A stretch of DNA of 64,000 nt from Lineus longissimus (taxonomy: Eukaryota > Nemertea > Pilidiophora > Heteronemertea > Lineidae). Below are positions 9,701 through 18,190 of the stretch, piece by piece (the first letter of the stretch is position 1; each line of letters starts with the position of its first letter). Location: contig NC_088319.1 of assembly GCF_910592395.1 (NCBI RefSeq), positions 7,314,001 to 7,378,000 on the forward strand. The letters are read 5' to 3'. Under the pieces are notes generated by a model, which was not told the DNA's origin, made no database searches, and saw only the letters and a program-made list of their open reading frames with translations. Both the position numbers and the translations under genes were made by a program.

Positions 9701-11564
9701 GGTATCGAATCCTTGTAACTGGGACCGTCTTCGTACACACAAGGGCATTGAAACCACTCCACGCCGGAATATTAGAGTTATCATCTCCAGAAGCCCGTGC
9801 CACTTCCCAAATCAAGTCTTTCATCACGACACTCGTAACTGTTTTATTGTCCGAGTGATAGGTTACTGTTGGAGCTGGCTTTTTAGCCGGCTTGCGATAC
9901 CCTTGGATATGCTGCTCCCTATACTGTGCAGTGTCCAGTGATTTCTGTTTTGTGCAAGGAATTGAAGACGATTCTCGAGTTTCTTGAGTTCGTTGATACA
10001 AAACAATTGCCATGGCATGGGTGGTATGTTTCCCATCGATTGTCTCCTCATTTTGGTCGAAGTTATCAATGGCTGCATCAACAATTGATAGAATGTTTTC
10101 CGGGTCAAACTGTGAAATCCCACGTGGTATCTTGACGTCAGACGGCCCTGATAGCTCATCGACAGCTGCCGATGTTAGAAACTTTCTGACTTGGTCATAA
10201 TTGACAGAATATCCAAGGGAACATAAAACATCTATAAGTGCCTTACTCCCATGGTCATGGTGCGTCTGGACCCCAAGACCAAATGTAATGGGAGTCTGTG
10301 TCCTACAGGCCAAAGCAATGGTGCTGTGGCAGATACCCAGTACCCTCATATCAGCCTCAGTTGGGGGACAATGCTTAGCTTTATCAAAGAAATTCTTCGA
10401 CGTGCACCATGCTATAAAGTCATACAATGTATCCGGAACAAATTTCCTGCACTGCGGTATGTTGAAGTCTCCACTTGGAGAATATTCAGTGGTTTGATAG
10501 GTAATTCCTGCCATTGAATTGCGAAGGATACCAGCAGCTCGATGAAGGATGGCAGCATCATCCAGTTCATTTGAACTGTCACTAATGAATTCACATTCAC
10601 CGGATTCATTGATGTGGATGTTTAGTGCGGCAGCTTTTTTCAGAGCGTCACCAACACTCAACTCACTCGAACAAACTAGATCGGACTTGCCAGCTTGGGC
10701 TATGAATAACAGTTTGTCGTTAAACCGTTTCTTGAGCTTATCCTTAAGCTTCCACGAGGGATAGTCACTTGGCTTTACATTGGTACCAGTTTGATTACCT
10801 TCATTGAGTATCTCAATGAATCGTTCAAGTAGAGAGGACAGTGTAACAAGCTTTTTAGTTCTTGAGAGTAACGTGTTCTCGATTTCCTCACTCAAAGATA
10901 GAACAGCCTTATCATAATCACTCAGACACTTCTGCCCCTCAACCTTGGCTCGGTCAGCCTTGATATTTCTCGGTGTAACATATCTACTGTAACATGTCCT
11001 ATGGTATTTGGCATCATATGCAAACAAGTCTGGATATGACAACATACGCATATGAATCTTGTCATCAAGTCTTTCTAGGGATGCTGCAATAATGCGTTCA
11101 TGAGTGGAAGCCCCAGTGCCGGTAGTAATATTTGTCAACTTTTCTTTCCGAGTGTTTGATGTCCCACAAATAAAACAGTCAGTTCTTATGTTAAATGAAG
11201 AAGTTTCAGTTCGCCGAAGCCGGTTAGGACCACTCTCCACCATGTCACTAGCAGTGCTAACTGTTGCACTCGTTTCATCATTTCGTACGTACTTTAGATT
11301 ACTCGCAGATGTGTACCAAGCTCTGCACTGGTTGTGATATCTCACTGTAACATTTTGATTTAAAATGTCATCTTTGATTTCAGAGAGCGCTACATTCACA
11401 TGATCTTGACGTTTTTCCGCAGCCTGAATAATAGCTTTGATTCCCTCTAACGTTGGATTTTTAACAAATGCACGGTCTGCATCCAAGGGGCAGTTACATA
11501 TCACACAGTCGTCATTGCTGCTTTTTCGTCTTTTCTTCTCAGGAGGTTCTTGGATAACATCCAT
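6795..11564 (-). CDS. Academ-like transposase with PIN/XPG-like nuclease domain
   Basis: This intact 1,589-residue ORF probably catalyses excision and insertion of the surrounding 7-kb element in the nucleus. Two Cys-rich N-terminal segments (DCVICNC near 19, DCFICGT near 127) look like zinc-binding motifs. A transposase-like core has DNFDQNEETIDGKHTTHAM near 500, TADLAIYSKAQQ near 656 and GGMHLTMAF near 685, consistent with an RNase H-like fold. A second catalytic module follows: IIDGMAML near 1162, DHKPSIKTTERERRG, EEADTRMILHA near 1309, DDTDVLVL near 1335 and ALTGCDTT near 1391, the acidic pattern of PIN/FEN1/XPG nucleases. The C-terminus has a Cys cluster (about 1540-1572, CGCVNCQ). The start ATG follows a probable 5'-UTR intron acceptor. 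The family name is inferred from the nuclease and core pairing; the protein belongs to a widespread invertebrate group with the TGCDTT signature. Confidence 0.8.
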   Translation of the reverse strand: MDVIQEPPEKKRRKSSNDDCVICNCPLDADRAFVKNPTLEGIKAIIQAAEKRQDHVNVALSEIKDDILNQNVTVRYHNQCRAWYTSASNLKYVRNDETSATVSTASDMVESGPNRLRRTETSSFNIRTDCFICGTSNTRKEKLTNITTGTGASTHERIIAASLERLDDKIHMRMLSYPDLFAYDAKYHRTCYSRYVTPRNIKADRAKVEGQKCLSDYDKAVLSLSEEIENTLLSRTKKLVTLSSLLERFIEILNEGNQTGTNVKPSDYPSWKLKDKLKKRFNDKLLFIAQAGKSDLVCSSELSVGDALKKAAALNIHINESGECEFISDSSNELDDAAILHRAAGILRNSMAGITYQTTEYSPSGDFNIPQCRKFVPDTLYDFIAWCTSKNFFDKAKHCPPTEADMRVLGICHSTIALACRTQTPITFGLGVQTHHDHGSKALIDVLCSLGYSVNYDQVRKFLTSAAVDELSGPSDVKIPRGISQFDPENILSIVDAAIDNFDQNEETIDGKHTTHAMAIVLYQRTQETRESSSIPCTKQKSLDTAQYREQHIQGYRKPAKKPAPTVTYHSDNKTVTSVVMKDLIWEVARASGDDNSNIPAWSGFNALVCTKTVPVTRIRYLPFIDASPSDLSTIFTTLLRLVLIAEELGQEHILVTADLAIYSKAQQIMWSKPERLVGKVTMRLGGMHLTMAFLASIGKLFGDGGLLNILTSSDVYAAATANQMLQGKQYARAIRGIRLAHEALTHMFLIAAESFATKKCLPWLTDETKQFVHDLDQSFKSKDATACAAACQKAEGMIPQSVLDTIARFRKEGRCQSATFAYWDSFPEAGNILLRLLRADREADFLMHLEAVMETVPYFILAGRVNYARYTPVYIAEMNQLEEREPLMYRHMMEGGFVVRRTAARAFNCVPTDQALEQTINREAKSQGGVIGFTLRKGALLRWLLTRHITGEYAEAFKDLVCNSGTNRKLPEELGNARMNKDRKDVNDMKEYLESQCQDPFDLEDVPDNLLNITTGQMASPQVEDSLKDIPDKGKVIFDNFVKERLGDEPTKDFWDALKKKTVSTFADMKKALPNDKDRKLIIDTEVLFRRLLAVSRIRDVDMRNVLKYELAAIAPSLFHDDGSMRKTTKSDLTDKLESNCTEVLAELPQIPESNSSAYIIDGMAMLQALNENQFKTFKDLAEVVQKRTVQLLNMQRLELTSVTIVFDRYDHKPSIKTTERERRGSSVQSQYQIQGGRDVPNYRKFLKGAGNKASLANYISHFIVEHAAEFIPNGKSIVLAGGFSEGELVKEVTSSCASSLESLYSNQEEADTRMILHACSLSKDFDRIIIRCDDTDVLVLMVYYFSRGHLADLVYMYAGHSGKERYIPVHLIANQLGPTVSQCLPAAHALTGCDTTCSLNRIGKKTAYSTLLKNADTLTDLKTLHSENLEVNITVARSYALLLYGKKAKGIDTLDELRYQMATTTDKAAAMLPPTEDSFKQHVLRAKYQTQIWCESHIANQEVVEPVGHGWSACDGGGITQTMFTQAAAPIEVRKLTHLYCTDKDCLDEKKCPCALAKLWCIEACGCVNCQNQYNIPEEGDEMEMDM

Positions 11565-11572
11565 TCTATTTT

Positions 11573-11804
11573 CTGAAAAAAAGGGTCAATGTCAATACCG
11601 AAATCCAAAAACTTCAAAACCGGCTAGGCTGCTGGATCAAGGTGTTAAACATTTTAGTGCTATTTGTTAATTAATTCACAATAGGCACCCCATATGGCAC
11701 ATTGTTTTGAAGAAACCTGCTCATTAAAATCAGTCCTTTTGATTCAATTTTCAACAACAGTGCAAGCATGCTTATAAATTATATCAATTGTATGAGATCC
11801 TTAC
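11573..11804 (-). other. Predicted 5'-UTR intron of the transposase gene
   Basis: On the minus strand, AGAAG is followed by GTAAGGAT at 11804, a good donor. TTTTTTTCAG ending at 11573 is a strong acceptor with a pyrimidine tract. The exon resumes 8 bp before the transposase ATG. The 232-bp intron would be spliced from the leader only. Inferred from consensus alone. Confidence 0.55.
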
Positions 11805-12019
11805 CTTCTACTGGCCTAAATACCAGAGTAATTACTTGAGGACCATCTCTCTGTGGCCAGTGATTATCTTTTTATGTGAAGAAAGCATTGACCTTGAATT
11901 GAAGCCATTGAAACAAATTAGCAATTAGGGTGTGCTGCCATCTACAGACAAGTACGCAAACTGAAAAACCTATGGGAGGCTGAATGTGTCACACACCTGT
12001 CAGTTAATCCTAAAGTTTA

Positions 12020-12859
12020 GGCCTATACACAAGGGGGTTATGGATCATGTTGTATCATTTCTAATATGCTTAAACATACTAATATATCCATGATATAACT
12101 TAGCTGACAAATTAAATTAAAAGAAAAAACGTGTTTCACTTTGGTCTAAAATGGTCCAAAATTGTCAAATTTTGAGCATATTTATCGGCCCGTAACCCCC
12201 TACTGGCAATAAAACACCTGAAATATAGTGCTAGAATTCAACTTCAATGAAGTACATTGATATAACCAGCCATGGTAGGCATTAAGGGGGTGTATTTCAT
12301 CAAAAACGGATATTTATGAATTATCGGCATTTTACGGGTTGTCGCAAGTAGGGGGTTAAACGGCCATGTTGTACCCATTTCAATATGCTGAAACAAATTT
12401 TTATATCAATGAGACATCCTAGCTGACAAATTAAATCATATATAACACTGTTATATACAGTATCTGTGGAAAAATATAAGAAAATATCTTTCGTTTTGGT
12501 CAAAATTGTCAAAATTTTTCAAATTTTGGGCATATTTTTGGCCCTGTAACCATCCTGCTAGCATAAAACCACCTAAAATATATTGCTAGAGGTCCATTTC
12601 AATGATATACACTGATATAACCAGCCATAGTAGACGTTAGAGGGGCTGATTCCCTCATCTAAGCGATTAAAGAAAATCGTCATTTTTTCACTCGTTGCCG
12701 CACAGAAGGGGTTAATTCAGCATGTTGTACAACGTTCCCGCAACTACAACATCATTTTTCAGAAACTAGAGTTCCATACGAACAAAATGAGACCAATCCC
12801 AGCTTGTTATACCTCCGGTAGGGGTATCTCGAAATTTTTGAGCCTTGGCCGCTGCACTA
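12020..12859 (-). repeat. Right inverted terminal region with iterated blocks
   Basis: This is the inverted counterpart of the left end. Blocks with GCTGACAAATTAAAT, TGATATAACCAGCCAT and a GTAACC/GTTAACC-type junction recur at about 12035-12180, 12180-12540 and 12540-12760. That is two and a half units of about 360 bp. The outermost 320 bp matches the left end best. Confidence 0.75.
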
Positions 12860-13234
12860 CATGAATGCTTTGTAGAATGAGTGGAAGAATATTTGCAGCA
12901 TACTTCAGTCTGCGGATCAGTGCCGACTGCAAATACCATCAAATTAATCACAAAATAAATTAAACACAAAATTTTCCTGGTTTACAGTACATGAATATGC
13001 AGGTTGAGTTCAATTTGTGGACTGAAAGATAATAAGGTCTTGTCTAACAAAAATGAGGCTGTATGGGAAGAGTCGGCACAAGAGCATCTCAGCCGAAGAA
13101 AACAACATTTTCGTCCAGGGATTAAACATGATACATTAGGTCTTGAATTTTGCCAGACAAACCGTAGACATTCTACAAATGTATGAACTTAGATTCAGTA
13201 CAAGATATGGGATAACCTTCACAGTACAGCCATA

Positions 13235-13795
13235 CAGGGTGTCCCAAAAAATGCACAAGCATACTTCCAATAAAAAGAGCTCTAACTCAATAGTACCATC
13301 AGCTAGAGAATCATTCTAAAAGAAAAATGAGACCTAGATAGCTCAATTCAGTCGAGTAATTTTCGAGGAATCTTCAGTTTTGTGAAGTAAGGTTTGGGTG
13401 TTTTTGATTAAAATCTCTAATTTTTCTAACATCAGTCTGATGCATGATGATAATGCTAAATGACCTCATACTGAGGCTGGACCATCTTCGCTTCATTTTA
13501 GGAGCAGCAAAGATTACTAGAGTCCCATTGAACAATCAGATGTTTTGTGACAATGGTTACATAACATTTAATCCCCTCATTCAAAGGATTATTTAGGAAT
13601 AATACCATAGGATTACTTGTAACAAAAGGTCTCGACATTGGTTCACAAAAATGGCTGTCATATGGGAACCACTTGACCAAATCAAGCTTTCTTGGTCTCA
13701 TTTTTCTTTCAAAAAGATTCTCCATCCGATGGTACCATTGATGTAGGGCTCATTCTTTGGGAAGTATGCATGTACATTTTTTCCGGGACACCCTG
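13235..13795. mobile_element. Tc1/mariner-type MITE (CAGGGTGTCCC ends), 561 bp
   Basis: The termini are CAGGGTGTCCC and its inverse GGGACACCCTG, flanked by TA on both sides (13233-13234 and 13796-13797). Imperfect inverted similarity runs at least 100 bp inward. No transposase is encoded, so it is non-autonomous. The TA duplication and terminal word are typical of mariner-derived MITEs in animals. Confidence 0.85.
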
Positions 13796-13943
13796 TATAG
13801 GTTCAATGAACCTTTGCTTACAAGGATAGGTCACCTCAGGTGGCGAGGCCCTTGAACAAACTGAATGACTCATAATTACACAAAACCTGCACAACTTCGT
13901 GCATTGTACTGTGTACACAATGGCCATTTTGTGGAGTAAACCA

Positions 13944-14657
13944 TTGGTGTACCTGATTGGTATCTCCACCTGATCAGATGCATATCATTTTAGAACAATT
14001 CTCCATGTATTAGAGTGTACTGTAATCATAGAACTCATAGGCCCGTATTCTAGAAGAATCCTAAAAGCGTAAGGTGGCCCTAAAACGGCCCTTTTAGTGA
14101 CACCTTCACCATTTTCTATTCTAGAAGCATCCTAAAATACCGCCAAAGGTATACCTGAAAATCCTCTCCTAATGCAAAGTTTGACCCATTTCTAGAAGGT
14201 TTTTTAGGATAAGGAATTCCTAACTTTGGGCTCATCTCCACCTTAAATCGTTAGGATACCCTTGGGGTATCCTAAAAGTGTTCCTTACAGGCTGATTTCT
14301 TTGGTGTACCTGATTGGTATCTCCACCTGATCAGATGCATATCATTTTAGAACAATTCTCCATGTATTAGAGTGTACTGTAATCATAGAACTCATAGGCC
14401 CGTATTCTAGAAGAATCCTAAAAGCGTAAGGTGGCCCTAAAACGGCCCTTTTAGTGACACCTTCACCATTTTCTATTCTAGAAGCATCCTAAAATACCGC
14501 CAAAGGTATACCTGAAAATCCTCTCCTAATGCAAAGTTTGACCCATTTCTAGAAGGTTTTTTAGGATAAGGAATTCCTAACTTTGGGCTCATCTCCACCT
14601 TAAATCGTTAGGATACCCTTGGGGTATCCTAAAAGTGTTCCTTACAGGCTGATTTCT
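13944..14657 (+). repeat. Exact 357-bp tandem duplication over a transposon end
   Basis: Bases 13944-14300 recur immediately at 14301-14657, and I find no difference between the copies. The unit holds about 96 bp of flanking DNA plus the first 260 bp of the Harbinger element, so the left transposon terminus occurs twice (14040 and 14397). Perfect identity means a very recent duplication or an assembly artefact. Confidence 0.85.
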
Positions 14658-14684
14658 GTCACTTGTGCACAGACAGCCGAGAAG

Positions 14685-15011
14685 ATGGGTGACTTTCTTC
14701 AAAGAATTGCTGCGTTAAATCGTGTGCGGGCTGTTTATCAACCCAGGATAGACCAAAGAGTGGTGGTGAGGCAACCGCGTGGACAGTACCGGGACGATAT
14801 TCATGAACTAAATGACGAAAATTTCCGAAAACAGTACCGGTTCACTAAACTGGACACAGCTATGTTGATCATCAACATTGCAGTCGACCTCGCCGAACCC
14901 GACTTCGACAGAGATGCTCCGGAGCCAATTGATGAAGAACTCGCTATTGAAGGGAATGATTTGCTGGGAAATGCTGTGAGGCAAGCAATCGTCCAGCAGT
15001 ATTTTCAATAA
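14685..15011 (+). CDS. Harbinger transposase missing its catalytic core (108 residues)
   Basis: The N-terminal half has the HARBI1-like motif LNDENFRKQYRFTKLDTAMLI. This normally precedes 200 or more residues with the DDE triad. Here it joins within a few residues to the typical C-terminal ending (RQAIVQQYF near residues 99-107). No catalytic Asp/Asp/Glu block remains, yet the frame is open from the ATG at 14685 to the TAA. An earlier in-frame ATG at 14619 lies inside the duplicated terminus and is less likely. The remnant could not cut DNA. It might still bind a partner, but that is speculative. An internal deletion during gap repair is the usual way such copies arise. Confidence 0.7.
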   Translation: MGDFLQRIAALNRVRAVYQPRIDQRVVVRQPRGQYRDDIHELNDENFRKQYRFTKLDTAMLIINIAVDLAEPDFDRDAPEPIDEELAIEGNDLLGNAVRQAIVQQYFQ

Positions 15012-15331
15012 TACTAAGGTGGCAAATACTACGAAACATGTGAAAGCTAATCAGTCCCCTGTTCGTATTTCTCGAACATGGTGATAGGCTTTGCACAGGT
15101 TCCTCTGTCACCCTGGTAACCTGGATCAATATAGTAGCATCCCTTTCGTGATGATCCCCCAGACAATTGCCTCCAGACAATTCCCCCTCAAGGACAATTC
15201 CACTTATGTTTCCGACCTCCAAATTAGAGGTCAGGGGCATCAGACGGTGGCGTCAGCACAGGAGTACTGTATAATACCCTTGACTTATATTTTTGAGGTT
15301 GGGAACATATAAATAGTGGAATTGACCTCGG

Positions 15332-15373
15332 GGTTATCCTGGGGGGTGGGGGTGGGGGGGGGGGGGGGGGGGG
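15332..15373 (+). repeat. Poly-G tract
   Basis: A run of G with isolated T interruptions spans about 40 bases and includes more than 20 consecutive G. It lies inside the Harbinger element between its two genes. It has G-quadruplex potential, and its length is likely to be unreliable in any assembly. Confidence 0.8.
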
Positions 15374-15473
15374 TGTCCTAGGAATCGACCAAGGGACTGG
15401 TTAGCTTTATTGAAATAACGAACACAAGACTTGATTTTATGCCTGTTTCGATTTGGGTGCATCTCTTGACAAT

Positions 15474-16970
15474 TTACTCCAACTGTGCAAGTACACGGGA
15501 AATCGAAATCGTACTTGAGTCATCTCCATCACGTGAGTTTCTTTGCCGTTTGATAAGATCTGTCAGCAACGTTTCCTGCAGTTTCCAAACCTTCATGCGC
15601 TGTTCGTGTTCGGCAATGCGGCGTTCCTCTTCAGTTTCTTGCATGAATATTTGCTGCTTGTAACGTTTGACCTGTAGCTCATGCTCTATCTGCTGCATGT
15701 TCATCACTGACTGATAGGCAGATGCACTGCACGGTGGCTCATCAGGGGTAGATTAACGCTTGGTTACTTTGGCTGCAGAGTCTGACTCACGAATTAGGAT
15801 TGGTTGGATCGAAGGAGTAGCAGGATCACTTGAAGTTTCAAGATACTGGGAGTTCGGCAGTTCCGCGGAGGTTGACGGCCTATGAGCTTCATCGAAAAAC
15901 GAAGCGTCGCTGGGGGATTGCGATGAGCCAACAGCTGCAGTTGGTTTCACTCCATGGCGATTCACTGGAAAAAATGTCAAGGCCAATATTATACTGAAAG
16001 CATGGAAATGTTATTGATATCAACCCTCATATTTCTGAATTTACTTCAGGCCAACCAAATTTGTTTTTATACATTTGCACTGGTTTCAATGTAAACCAGT
16101 TAACAACAAGACTGAAAGGAATGAAAATCCCCTGGATTGTAAGTCGTCTTTACAATAACCAGGCATTGTGGAAAGTTTGGGTTGGATTGAGTGACGTGGC
16201 CACAATCCTAAAATAGAAATTCAATTGGACATCAAGAAGCCGGACTTGTATTCCCTGGACATTTATTTTTTTACATCGGCGTATGGTAATTTGTTGATGT
16301 GAAAGCAGCTCCATTAAATAAAATAATTAGGATATATTTGGCTTCATTTAATTCTCTGAGGATAGCCGAACCTTCACTCGTGCATGTAACATAAGCCCAG
16401 GGCTAGGCTGTTCATAAAATATGCGAGGGGAGGATGCGGTGTGCATTGATGGTGCATGTAGCACTACCAACCTGGGACATGATACCCTGCATCATCGTCA
16501 ACATCATTGTCTAAAGGCTCTATGACATCGCTACATATCGATGCTACTGTGTGGGCTGAATCATCGGCTTTGTCCTCTTCTTCCATCACTCCACCACCTG
16601 TGCGATGCCTGGCTTTCTTTTCCTTGGAAACGTCTTTTTTGGCCTTAGCCTTCATATTGTCCCACATTTTTTTTATGGCCTTCATGTCCAATTTGGAAAC
16701 ATTTTTCTGGCTGTTGTACCGTTTCAAAATTGTCTCCCATGCAGTTTCCTTCTGTCTCCAAACTTTAGAACTGTTTTCCCTCTGTTCAATGATTCCCTTC
16801 TCGCTTTCAACCAACTGCAACAGAAGTTGCCTCTCGACATCGGTCGAATTTCTTCGTTTCTTCCCTTCTTTTTTAAGTTCATCCATCATGGAGTGCAGCA
16901 ATGTACTGTACCTCTGGAACAACCACGAATTCACACTGTTAAACTGCCACTCAGGCCTATTATCAGTCAA
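15474..16970 (-). pseudogene. Harbinger Myb/SANT-like DNA-binding protein with in-frame stop
   Basis: This is the second protein of Harbinger elements, which binds the transposon ends and assists transposase import. Exon 1 (about 16480-16970) has the trihelix-like pattern around RQLLLQLVESEKGIIEQREN, WRQKETAWETILKRYN and IKKMWDNMKAKAKK. A donor, CCCAG|GTTGGT, near 16480 joins a TTTTTTCCAG acceptor near 15967, in frame with VNRHGVKP. Exon 2 then meets a TAA at 15753-15755. The same frame continues beyond it into a Gln/Glu-rich coiled coil ending at 15474 (QQIEHELQVKRYKQQ), so the stop is a single lesion in an otherwise continuous exon. The first Met could be at 16970 or at the MMDELKKEGKK near 16890. 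Confidence 0.7.
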
Positions 16971-17388
16971 CGTGTCCTGCCTGACCTCTGCTCGCAGTGC
17001 GTGGCAGGCTATTGTTCAACGCCCGGCAACATGGTTAGGAACACCTTCAGGTCCACCTGAAGGAAAGTGTACTTTCCTAAAGGAACTCCTCAGGCAAAGT
17101 CGTTCCTTTAGGTTCACCTTACGAAAGGAAAAGGATTAGGAAACTTTCAGAATAGGCCACAAGAAAAGTTCACCTTACGATAGGTTAACCTTAGCAAAGT
17201 GGACCTTTGGAAAGGTTCACCTAACCCTATATTTCAGGAGTCTTCTAGAATACGGGCCATAGAAGCCATTCTTCCTGGGTGACAATATGGCAACAAGAAA
17301 AACCAAACTGAACCAGTTTGCCTGAAGTATCCTACAACAAATGTAAGGTCAGACAGTTTCTCTAACGCCAAATAAAATTCCATCTACG

Positions 17389-17613
17389 CTAAAACAATGC
17401 AGCCTTCTTTTTGGAAGTAATCTGATACCGTACAAAATCCTTGATATTTCGCCAACTTCTTGTCCTTAAACATGGCTCCTTTTCCTGGGCAATCTCAATT
17501 TGCCTTTTTCCTGGCATCTTGCCACGGATGACATCCAGTTTGAAGAACTGGCTGGCAGCTACCCTCTGCTGGTCTGTCCATGGATCATTCTTCTGACCTG
17601 GAAATGTATACAT
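17389..17613 (-). pseudogene. Isolated exon with a Trp-rich C-terminal motif
   Basis: The translation has PWTDQQRVAASQFFKLD, then GKMPGKRQIEIAQ, then RSWRNIKDFVRYQI before the stop. This W..EE..A...F...I..GK.PGK...R.W..IK..V spacing occurs at the C-terminus of many uncharacterised animal proteins of repetitive origin. I recognise the pattern but not a function. A plausible acceptor lies near 17597 (TTTCCAG). No matching upstream exon was found, so this may be a stranded last exon. Confidence 0.45.
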
Positions 17614-17715
17614 TTATAGACAAAATGTCATTTTGACCAATAAAACAAAAAAGAAAATTCTTTGCTTTCCTAATCTGGCTGAAGTGGAAGAGCTTGATGG
17701 ATTGGACCCACAAAA

Positions 17716-18190
17716 GATAGAAATAGATGGATGGTGTCGCTTTTCCGCAACATATGTTTTCCTCAAATAGATGCATACCGTTTTCCTAAATAGATTAGGT
17801 CGCGAAATAGACGGATGGTGTCGCTTTTCCGCAACAAATGTTAGTTCCTAAAATTGCCGATTGGTGGCGCGCGCGAATCATTTTAATGACGACGACAACG
17901 TCAAGTTGATTTTTCTCATTGCGGTAAGCGGCAACAATCAATCCAAAGTCCGACTGTTTTCATGCATGTCATGATGATGAGATGCATACCGTTTTCTTAA
18001 ATAGATTAGGTCGCAAAATAGACAGATGGTGTCGCTTTTCCGCAACGAATGTTAGTTCCTAAAATTGCCGATTGGTGGCGCGCATGAATCATTTTAACGA
18101 CGACGACAACGTCAAGTTGATTTTTCTCATTGCGGCAAGTGGCAACAATCAATCCAAAGTCCGACTGTTCTCATGCATGTCATGGTTTTT
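17716..18190 (+). repeat. Tandem copies of about 210 bp, left arm of a nested element
   Basis: The segment containing ATTAGGTCGCGAAATAGACG and CGATTGGTGGCGCGC occurs at about 17768-17977 and again at 17979-18187, with about 5% difference. A shorter third copy of GGTGTCGCTTTTCCGCAACA lies at 17725. The same words occur inverted at 20103-20185, so these are probably duplicated terminal repeats of an element spanning about 17.76-20.19 kb. Confidence 0.7.

Larger units (their letters stand above)
5860..12859 (-). mobile_element. Complete 7,000-bp DNA transposon, Academ-like
   Basis: Both ends carry the inverted word TAGTGYAGCGGCCAAGG, followed inward by long, imperfect but clear inverted repeats. 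The trinucleotide CAT flanks the element directly at 5857-5859 and 12860-12862, a 3-bp target duplication. A TA duplication is an alternative because the terminal TA is self-complementary. One intact 1,589-codon gene on the minus strand fills the centre. Academ transposons are known for 3-4-bp duplications and, in one lineage, an XPG-type nuclease domain, and both fit. Intact boundaries and an uninterrupted ORF suggest recent mobility. Confidence 0.75.
14040..17258 (+). mobile_element. PIF/Harbinger DNA transposon, internally deleted
   Basis: The left end, GGCCCGTATTCTAGAAGA, is inverted at the right end (17236-17258). ATA flanks both ends (14037-14039 and 17259-17261), a 3-bp duplication as expected for Harbinger. 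The element carries the two genes usual for this superfamily: a DDE transposase, here lacking its middle, and a Myb/SANT-like protein on the opposite strand, here with a stop. Short AGGTTCACCT-type repeats fill the right subterminal region. The left end is duplicated in tandem, so the original left boundary could be 14040 or 14397. Confidence 0.8.

Noticed and set aside
6945-10764. Many ORFs of 60-140 codons on the plus strand under the 1,589-codon gene
   Set aside because: They are antisense shadows of a long conserved minus-strand ORF and show no motifs of their own.
5860-12859. CACTA (EnSpm) superfamily based on the TAGTG/CACTA termini
   Set aside because: CACTA elements read CACTA at the 5' end; here the orientation is reversed and the protein does not match that family.
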